Part shown: positions 46,301 through 51,395 of the stretch, in pieces
Layout of the letters: every line of letters starts with the position of its first letter
Numbering within the stretch: position 1 is the first letter of the stretch
NCBI GenBank assembly: GCA_017305835.1
Contig: JAFKJY010000072.1
Location: 1 to 51,395 of the forward strand
Reading direction: 5' to 3'
Origin: Hyphomicrobiales bacterium
GTDB taxonomy: Bacteria > Pseudomonadota > Alphaproteobacteria > Rhizobiales > Rhizobiaceae
Length of the DNA: 51,395 nucleotides
Program-made: the position numbers and the translations under genes
Notes under the pieces: model-generated
What the model saw: the letters and a program-made list of their open reading frames with translations, nothing else
The model's database searches: none
What the model was told of the DNA's origin: nothing

Positions 46301-47078
46301 TCTGCGGCACGTTCGAGCCCCAAAGGAGAAGGTAGCCGGCATTGTACCAGTCGGCCGATTCCGGCACGTCGGTCTGCTCGCCCCAGGTCTGCGGGCTGGC
46401 CGGCGGCAGGTCGCAATACCAGTCGTAGAACGACATGCAGGTGCCGCCGAGCAGCGACAGGTATCGGCTGCCGGCCGCATAGGAGACCATCGACATGGCC
46501 GGGATCGGCGAGAAGCCGAACACCCGGTCGGGGCCGTATTTCCTTGCGGTGTAGGCATTGGCGGCCGCCGTGATCTCTGTCGCTTCGTCCCAGCTCGCCC
46601 GCACGAAGCCGCCCTTGCCGCGGATGCGGGTATAGCTCGCCCGCGCCGCCGGATCGTCCTGGATCGCCGTCCACGCCTCGATCGGGCTCATCGTGGCCCG
46701 CTTCTCGCGCCACAGCCGCATCAGTCGGCCGCGGACGAGCGGCGTCTTCACCCGGTTGGCGCTGTAGAGATACCAGCTGTAGGAGGCGCCGCGCGCGCAG
46801 CCGCGCGGCTCGTGGTTGGGCAGGTCCGGCCGCGTGCGCGGATAGTCGGTCTGCTGCGTCTCCCAGGTGACGATGCCGGACTTGACGTAGATCTTCCACG
46901 AGCACGAGCCGGTGCAGTTCACGCCGTGTGTCGAGCGCACGATCTTGTCGTGCTGCCAGCGGCGGCGATAGGCGTCTTCCCAGTCGCGGCTCTCGATGGT
47001 GATCTGGCCGTGGCCGCCGGCGAACCTGTCCTTGCGCAGCGTCGTCAGGAAGTTCAGGCGGTCGAGAAGATGGCTCAT
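43329..47078 (-). CDS. narG: Respiratory nitrate reductase alpha subunit
   Basis: 1249-residue molybdenum subunit that reduces nitrate to nitrite in the cytosol. The N-terminal cluster ligands are H51, C55, C59 and C94 (HGVNCTGSCSWK, then EPRGCARG), the His-coordinated 4Fe-4S pattern of NarG. LLLWGSNVPQTRTPDAHF is the bis-MGD region near the molybdenum Asp. The C-terminal cofactor-binding domain (HQKWGIHSTYSDN, then RTVTGRQQLYQDHEWMR) is complete. No Tat leader of the processed type is seen; only the vestigial N-terminal start is present, as usual. No frameshift is visible. Confidence 0.97.
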   Translation of the reverse strand: MSHLLDRLNFLTTLRKDRFAGGHGQITIESRDWEDAYRRRWQHDKIVRSTHGVNCTGSCSWKIYVKSGIVTWETQQTDYPRTRPDLPNHEPRGCARGASYSWYLYSANRVKTPLVRGRLMRLWREKRATMSPIEAWTAIQDDPAARASYTRIRGKGGFVRASWDEATEITAAANAYTARKYGPDRVFGFSPIPAMSMVSYAAGSRYLSLLGGTCMSFYDWYCDLPPASPQTWGEQTDVPESADWYNAGYLLLWGSNVPQTRTPDAHFYTEVRYKGTKSAVICPDYSEAAKFSDIWLNAKQGTDAALGMAFGHVILREFHLDRQVPYFEDYCRRYSDMPMLVRLDRQGGRLVAGRQLRAADFSRALGEKNNPDWKTVGIDEISGKVVVPNGSIGFRWGETGRWNLEEKAGKDSIRLKLSLIGEADHDEVAGVDFPYFGGAASNGFAVDDRGGVLTRNVPVRRLKLAGGEEVLAATVFDLLCANYSLDRGLGGDHVASGYDADVPFTPAWAERITGVRRDKIVQVAREFAANAEKTNGRSMVIIGAAMNHWFHMDMNYRAVINMLVMCGCVGQSGGGWAHYVGQEKLRPQTGWTALAFALDWARPPRHMNSTSAWYAHTDQWRYETVSAAEILSPTAPAGDWSRLSLIDYNIRAERMGWLPSAPQLNTNPLEVGRAAKAAGVEAAAYVAERLKSGELQMSCEDPDAPENWPRNLFVWRSNLLGSSGKGHEYFLKHLLGTDHGVQGKDLGDEGNVKPVEAVWHDHAPEGKLDLLVTIDFRMSTTAVYADIVLPTASWYEKDDLNTSDMHPFIHPLQAAVDPAYESKTDWEIFKAIAKKFSAIVPGALGVETDVVQLPLQHDSPGEIAQGVVRDWKRGECDLLPGRTAPAYIAVERDYPNLYKRFTALGPLMEKVGNGGKGIAWDTRDEVHHLKDLNGTVTEEGATKGMARIDTAIDAAEMILMLAPETNGEVAVKAWDALSKATGRSHRHLAEVKEDEKIRFRDIAAQPRKIISSPTWSGIESEHVCYNAGWTNVHEMIPWRTVTGRQQLYQDHEWMRAFGEGFVTWRPPVDLKTVGVAATRALAPGEPHVVLNFLTPHQKWGIHSTYSDNLLMLTLNRGGPVVWISEVDAGKAELVDNDWVEVFNTNGVITARVVVSQRMKEGSMFMYHAQEKIVNTPGSQITGKRGGIHNSVTRIVLKPTHMIGGYAQLAYGFNYYGTVGSNRDEFVIVRKLAKVDWLDQPATRMTEAAE

Positions 47079-47103
47079 GGCTGTTCCTTGCTCGCTCTGC
47101 GAA

Positions 47104-49821
47104 TTACTGCGCCGGGACGGCGGCCGGCGCCACGTGGCCGCGCTCGATATCGTACAGCAGGCCGCCGCGGCGGGCGTAGAACACCCAGGTGACGGCGAGG
47201 CACACGATGTAGAAGGCCAGGAAAGCCCACAGCGCAGCCACCGGCGAGCCGGTCAGGCCGATCGAGGTTCCGTACGCCTTGGGGATGAAGAACCCGCCAT
47301 AGCCGCCGATCGCGCTGGTGAAGGCGATGATGGCGGCCGCCTCGCGGTCGGAGCGGCGGCGCTGCTCCAGCGCGTCCTCCTGCGGCACCAGCCGCGCGAT
47401 CTCCCTGCGCATGATCACCGGGATCATCTGGAACGTCGATGCGTTGCCGACGCCGGTGAAGAAGAACAGCGCCATGAAGCAGGTGAAGAAGCCGGCAAAC
47501 GATCCTGCCTCGAGGAACCAGATCACCCCCAGCACCGCCACGATCATGCCGGCGAAGACCCAGAAGGTGACGCGACCGCCGCCGACCCTGTCGGACAACC
47601 ATCCGGTGCCGGCGCGGCTGAGCGCGCCGACCAGCGGGCCGAGGAACACGAATTTCAGCGCGTCCACCTCGGGGAAGGCGATCTTGGCCAGCAGCGGAAA
47701 GCCTGCCGAGTAGCCAAGGAAGCTGCCGAAGGTGCCGACATAGAGCAGGCACATCACCCAGTTGTGCAGGCGGGTGAAGATCACGGCCTGCTCGCGGAAG
47801 CTGGCCCTGGCGTCGGCGATGTCGTTCATGCCGAGCCACGCGGCTGCCGTCGAGGCAAGGATGAACGGCACCCACACGAAGCCGGCATTCTGCATCCAGA
47901 TGCGGCCGCCGTCCGACAGCTCCTGCGGCGCGCCGCCCATCGCCCCGAAGACGCCGGTGGTGATGGCGAGCGGCACCAGGAACTGCATGACCGAGACGCC
48001 GAGGTTGCCGAGCCCGGCGTTCAGCGCCAGCGCATTGCCCTTCTCGGCCCGCGGGAAGAAGAAGCTGATATTGGCCATCGAGGAGGCGAAGTTGCCGCCG
48101 CCGAGGCCGCACAGCAGCGCCAGCACCACGAAGATCAGATAGGGCGTGGAGGGATCCTGCACCGCATGGCCGATGCCGACCGCCGGGATCAGCAGCGAGG
48201 CCGTGGAAAGCGTCGTCCACAGCCTGCCGCCGAAGATCGGCACCATGAAGCTGTAGAAGATGCGCAGGGTCGCCCCCGACAGCGCCGGCAACGCCGCCAG
48301 CCAGAAGAGCTGGTCCTGGGTGAAGGCGAAGCCGATCGACGGCAGCTTCGCCACGACGACCGACCACACCATCCACACCGCGAAGGCCAGCAGCAGCGCC
48401 GGGATCGAGATCCACAGGTTGCGGCGTGCGACGCCGCGCCCCTTCCCGGCCCAGAAGCGCGGCTCCTCCGGCCGCCAGTCCTCGATAACGCGCGGCATCA
48501 CCGTCCGCTCGGGGTCGTGGATGTCCTTCAGCTCGGGGAACGCCGGCAGCCGGTCGAGCATCGCGCCGTGCGCCTGCTGCTCCATCATGCGGATGGACAG
48601 GTGCATCCATGTCAGCGAGACCAGCACGATCAGGAACAGCATCGCGAAGGCCGAGGTCCATACCCCGGTCACGTCGAGGAGCGCGCCGAAGATGATCGGC
48701 AGGATGAAGCCGCCGAGCCCGCCGATCATGCCGACGAGGCCGCCGACGGCGCCGACATGCTTCGGGTAGTAGACGGGGATGTGCTTGAAGACCGCCGCCT
48801 TGCCGAGGCTCATGAAGAAGCCGAGCGCGAACAGCGTGCCGACGAAGGGCCACAGGTCCATCTCGCTCGAGAAGGCGATCGGGCCGTCCTTGCCGCGGAT
48901 CACGTATTCCGTCGGCGGATAGGACAGCATCAGCAGGAAAAGGAGCGAGAAGCCGAAGGTCCAGTACATGACCGTCCGCGCCCCGAAGCGGTCGGACAGC
49001 ACCCCGCCATAGGCGCGGAAGACGCTCGCCGACAGGCTGAAGGTGGCCGCCGCCATGCCGGCCGTGCGCACGTCGACGCCATAGACCTGCACGAGATAGT
49101 GCGGCAGCCAGAGCGCCAGCGCCACGAAGCCGCCGAACACGAAGAAGTAGTAGAGCGAGAACCGCCAGACCTGGAGGTTCTTCAGCGGCGCGAGCTGTTC
49201 GGACACGCTCGGCGCGGCAATCCCCTTGGCGCGCCGCGCGGCGAAGTCCGGATCGTCCTTGGCGAGCACGTAGAAGACCACGCCCATCAGCGCGATGGCA
49301 CCCGCCCAGACCTCGGCCACTCCCTGCCAACCCCAGACGAGCAGCACGAAGGGTGCGAGGAACTTGGTCACCGCCGCGCCGACATTGCCCATGCCGAAGA
49401 TGCCGAGGGCCGTTCCCTGCTGCTCCTGCGGGAACCATTTCGACACATAGGTGACGCCGATGATGAAGGAGCCGCCGGCCATCCCCACCCCCAGCGCAGC
49501 CAGCAGGAAGGTCGGGTAGCTGTCAGCCCAGGTGAGCGCGAAGGTCGCCAGCCCGGTCAGGACCATCTGCGCCGAGAACACCAGCCTGCCGCCGTAGCGC
49601 TCGGTCCAGATGCCGAGGATCAGCCGGATCAGGGAGCCGCTCAGCACCGGCGTCGCGATCAGCACGCCGTATTCGAATTCGGAGAGCCCGAGGTTGCTCT
49701 TTATCGAAATCCCGATGATGGAGAAGATCGTCCATACGGCGAAGCACAGCGTGAACGCGATGGTGCTCAGCCAAAGGGCTTTTTGCTGGTCTGCACTGCT
49801 TGGCGTGGATATGCCCTGCAT
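47104..49821 (-). CDS. narK: Fused NarK1-NarK2 nitrate/nitrite transporter
   Basis: 905-residue protein composed of two complete MFS domains, each with about 12 helices. The first (about 1-430) has GSLIRLILGIWTERYGGRL and GIFGMGNVGAAVTKF; this NarK1-like half usually brings nitrate in with protons. The second (about 465-905) has GATLRIFYSFMVPIFGGRLW and LNAGLGNLGVSVMQF, the NarK2-like nitrate/nitrite exchanger. This fusion is known from Paracoccus and other alphaproteobacteria. The ATG at 49821 follows the FNR-type box by 67 bp; a longer frame reaches past the promoter and is rejected. It heads the nar operon. Confidence 0.93.
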   Translation of the reverse strand: MQGISTPSSADQQKALWLSTIAFTLCFAVWTIFSIIGISIKSNLGLSEFEYGVLIATPVLSGSLIRLILGIWTERYGGRLVFSAQMVLTGLATFALTWADSYPTFLLAALGVGMAGGSFIIGVTYVSKWFPQEQQGTALGIFGMGNVGAAVTKFLAPFVLLVWGWQGVAEVWAGAIALMGVVFYVLAKDDPDFAARRAKGIAAPSVSEQLAPLKNLQVWRFSLYYFFVFGGFVALALWLPHYLVQVYGVDVRTAGMAAATFSLSASVFRAYGGVLSDRFGARTVMYWTFGFSLLFLLMLSYPPTEYVIRGKDGPIAFSSEMDLWPFVGTLFALGFFMSLGKAAVFKHIPVYYPKHVGAVGGLVGMIGGLGGFILPIIFGALLDVTGVWTSAFAMLFLIVLVSLTWMHLSIRMMEQQAHGAMLDRLPAFPELKDIHDPERTVMPRVIEDWRPEEPRFWAGKGRGVARRNLWISIPALLLAFAVWMVWSVVVAKLPSIGFAFTQDQLFWLAALPALSGATLRIFYSFMVPIFGGRLWTTLSTASLLIPAVGIGHAVQDPSTPYLIFVVLALLCGLGGGNFASSMANISFFFPRAEKGNALALNAGLGNLGVSVMQFLVPLAITTGVFGAMGGAPQELSDGGRIWMQNAGFVWVPFILASTAAAWLGMNDIADARASFREQAVIFTRLHNWVMCLLYVGTFGSFLGYSAGFPLLAKIAFPEVDALKFVFLGPLVGALSRAGTGWLSDRVGGGRVTFWVFAGMIVAVLGVIWFLEAGSFAGFFTCFMALFFFTGVGNASTFQMIPVIMRREIARLVPQEDALEQRRRSDREAAAIIAFTSAIGGYGGFFIPKAYGTSIGLTGSPVAALWAFLAFYIVCLAVTWVFYARRGGLLYDIERGHVAPAAVPAQ

Positions 49822-49887
49822 AGCGTGGCTCCGGGTTCGGCCCGTGGCTCGATCGCCATCAACGAGCACGCCCGGCGTTTTCCGTCT

Positions 49888-49901
49888 TTGACACAGGTCA
49901 A
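49888..49901. promoter_or_regulatory. FNR/NNR-type box upstream of narK
   Basis: Perfect dyad TTGAC-ACAG-GTCAA, centred about 73 bp before the narK ATG. Crp/FNR-family regulators bind TTGA(T/C)-N4-(A/G)TCAA. At a class II position it would place the transcript start near 49853, which fits anaerobic or nitric-oxide induction of the nar operon. Confidence 0.8.
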
Positions 49902-49948
49902 CCCAAAATGCGGGCGGGCGGCACGATCTTGCGCGCCGCACGCGGGCT

Positions 49949-50230
49949 TCAGGACGAGGCGGGATCGTCCTTCCGGCACTGCCGGAGGAAGGCGGCGTTG
50001 GGGCAGATCGCCATGATGGCGGCCGGGTCGCCGCCCGCCAGCAGGAACGCGCAGCGCCGCTCCACGAGGCAGGCAAGGCAGCGATCGCGCGCCTCGGCGA
50101 GCGCCTTCCCCCTGTCCTCGCGCGCGGCGCGGAGACGGTCGACCCCGGTGCGTTCCATCACGAGGTCCAGCCGCTCGAACTGATGCCAGACCCTTTCCGT
50201 CTGCGGCCAGCGCTGCACGTCGGAGCACAT
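49949..50230 (-). CDS. DUF6455 family small protein
   Basis: 93 residues. HQFERLDLVMERTGVDRLRAA is followed by CLACLVERRC and CPNAAFLRQCRK, a cysteine pattern (C-x2-C-x5-C, then C-x8-C) fitting DUF6455, a family seen near denitrification genes. It may bind a metal or cluster. AGGAGG lies just before the ATG at 50230. It is upstream of narK on the same strand, with the FNR-type box between the two, so it probably has its own promoter. Confidence 0.8.
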   Translation of the reverse strand: MCSDVQRWPQTERVWHQFERLDLVMERTGVDRLRAAREDRGKALAEARDRCLACLVERRCAFLLAGGDPAAIMAICPNAAFLRQCRKDDPASS

Positions 50231-50409
50231 GGCAGCCTCCTGCGCCCTAGAGAGCCTTCGCGGACAGAATAGTCCCGGCCGACCGGCCTGTGGATGTGCT
50301 GCTTCGCCGCGCGGCATCGCGGCACGCGTCCTTGTCGAAGCGCAAAGTGAGGCCCGGCCCGAAGGGATAGATTTCGTCGGACAGTTCGCCGGGAGACGGG
50401 TGGCAGGGC

Positions 50410-50592
50410 ATGGAAGGCTATGGCAGCGACGGCCGCGCGGCCGGGCCGTTCTGGGTCATGGCCAAGCCCATGGGTCCGCGGTGCAACCTCGACTGCACCT
50501 ATTGCTACTATCTCGACAAGGTGAAGCTCTATCCGGACCAGAGCAGGTTCCGGATGGCGCTCCGCAGTTCGAAAAGTCGCGCGCTATCATAG
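50410..50592 (+). pseudogene. Truncated anaerobic sulfatase-maturase (radical SAM) gene
   Basis: 60 codons. GPFWVMAKPMGPRCNLDCTY with CYYLDK carries the CxxxCxxC SAM-cluster motif of anSME-type formylglycine-generating radical SAM enzymes, and the start MEGYGSDGRAAG is plausible. After about residue 46 (YPDQSRF) homology stops abruptly and the frame ends 14 codons later, where about 400 residues would be expected. It is a broken gene with a likely deletion or insertion junction near 50554. No partner sulfatase is in view. Confidence 0.75.
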
Positions 50593-50803
50593 GCTTCTTC
50601 TTTCCATGAACTCTTTGGGGCGCCCCCAAAGTCCAGGCTAAGCTATTGATTGGCTAAAAGGCTTGGCGAAAATCAGCTCAATTTAGCTGAGGGGCAGTTC
50701 CAAGACCGTGATTAGCCGGCCTGCTGACTCGCACCCGCCGCCGCCTGCGGCCTTCCTGATGTTTGCATACGCGAAGAGCCACAGTATCCGAAGGCAGCGG
50801 CAC
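50593..50803. other. Intergenic DNA with two perfect hairpins
   Basis: CTTTGGGG-CGC-CCCCAAAG (50613-50631) and TCAGCT-N6-AGCTGA (50673-50690) stand in AT-richer DNA between the broken radical SAM gene and the XRE regulator. They may be ends of an inserted element or terminators. No gene is seen. Confidence 0.5.
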
Positions 50804-51139
50804 TTATGAACGACTACGCAGCGCAGCTTCGAGCACACCTGTGATCCAGCGGAGATCGGTGGGAGACAACCCCGCAAGCTGTGTTGTTAGATCGACCAGC
50901 GGGCCTCGACTGAGTGCACCATTCGGGATCTCGGTTGTGAAGAGCTCGGCGGGATCTACCCCGAGCGCCGCTGCCAGCCGTTCGATGACGGGAAAGCGTG
51001 CGCCGGTCGCACCAGTTTCGATCTTGGAGATCATGTCCACGCTAACGCCTGCCTTTTCGGCCAGCACTTCTTGTGTAATGCCAATTCGCCGGCGATGGGC
51101 GGCAACCAGACTCCCGAACCTCTTTCGCAGATTGACCAT
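50804..51139 (-). CDS. XRE-family transcriptional regulator
   Basis: 111 residues. The helix-turn-helix covers about 5-62: RKRFGSLVAAHRRRIGITQEVLAEKAGVSVDMISKIETGATGARFP, then IERLAAALGVDPAELFT. A short C-terminal part follows (VDLTTQLAGLSPTDLRWITGVLEAALRSRS). It is a small Cro/C1-like repressor that likely belongs to accessory DNA starting at the broken radical SAM gene. Nothing in its upstream gap shows the target. Confidence 0.88.
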   Translation of the reverse strand: MVNLRKRFGSLVAAHRRRIGITQEVLAEKAGVSVDMISKIETGATGARFPVIERLAAALGVDPAELFTTEIPNGALSRGPLVDLTTQLAGLSPTDLRWITGVLEAALRSRS

Positions 51140-51395
51140 GCCGCCTCCGGGATCAGGAGTAGGCGCGCGATGGAGCGGCAGTCAGTGATAGCAATTAGAA
51201 TTGCGATATGATCCGTAATCTATTTACTATTCCCTGCAACTATGATGCGAGGCAGCGGGCAATCAATAACTTACTGGCATGCGGCGAGGGCGAACGATGC
51301 GCTGAAGAGACCGAATGCGTGTAGCGGCTGAGCGAAGTAGGGCCTGTCCTAGTGCGGCGATGAATAGGAAATGCCATGCAGCACACCATCCCATA
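51140..51395. other. Right-edge non-coding stretch
   Basis: AT-rich for this window near 51190-51260 and presumably carrying the promoter of the XRE gene. No gene is supported. The last bases (ATGCAGCACACC at 51374) could start an open frame that leaves the window. Confidence 0.4.

Noticed and set aside
43479..47192. 1237-codon open frame on the plus strand
   Set aside because: It is the exact antisense of narG, whose motifs are complete. High GC and strong codon bias create it.
46996..50016. 1006-codon open frame on the plus strand
   Set aside because: Antisense of narK, with composition dominated by Arg, His, Asp and Gln and no domain.

Overview
The window is about 51 kb of GC-rich DNA with the gene content of an alphaproteobacterium of the order Hyphomicrobiales (Mesorhizobium/Phyllobacteriaceae-like). 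The pointers are HWE-type kinases, form II CoxL, a narK fusion and the DUF3489/DUF2924/recombinase module. Its high GC produces very long open frames opposite real genes, and these were discarded. I see no rRNA and no CRISPR array. One tRNA-Thr(CGT) is present.

Layout. 1-5.5 kb: the end of an IS1-like transposase, a TPR-methyltransferase, a ligase-associated exonuclease, a PEBP-like secreted protein, an ATP-dependent DNA ligase and a one-TM protein. 5.6-9.7 kb: nitronate monooxygenase, then a three-gene sensory operon (CHASE3 kinase, stand-alone receiver, receiver-HWE kinase). 9.8-15.8 kb: an oxalate/formate-type MFS carrier with its 41-residue partner, then a form II CO-dehydrogenase-like cluster (small, large and FAD subunits) with mosaic inverted repeats in both internal gaps and a 14-bp-arm palindrome upstream. 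15.8-19.7 kb: tRNA-Thr followed by an integrase-like module (serine recombinase, DUF2924, DUF3489, small protein) and a frameshifted XRE regulator.

19.7-30.4 kb is a metal/redox island. It holds a DUF4010/MgtC-like protein, VIT, a P1B ATPase with a TPC motif, ApbE, a PepSY-flavodoxin reductase, a DUF2271 protein, an Asp-rich secreted peptide and a PepSY protein. These face an OmpR-type regulator and its kinase. Tandem 11-bp-spaced CTTCAG/CGTCAG half-sites occur in both key promoter gaps and look like the regulator's targets. 30.4-32.2 kb is a graveyard of IS21, IS256, IS30 and IS3 fragments.

32.2-38.7 kb is the most novel part. A LuxR-type regulator and a membrane hybrid kinase sit among genes for a papain-like lipoprotein, an Lgt-like membrane protein, a 66-residue peptide ending in ten glycines and a histidine, a DUF1513 propeller protein and a secreted SH3-like protein. 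The palindrome TAGTAC-N4-GTACTA occurs in each of the three intergenic regions that control these genes, which defines an apparent local regulon for an undescribed envelope system.

39.5-50.2 kb is a respiratory nitrate operon, narK(fusion)-narG-narH-narJ-narI-PPIase, with a perfect FNR/Crp-type box upstream. It is followed by a DUF6455 protein, a truncated radical SAM gene and an XRE regulator at the edge.
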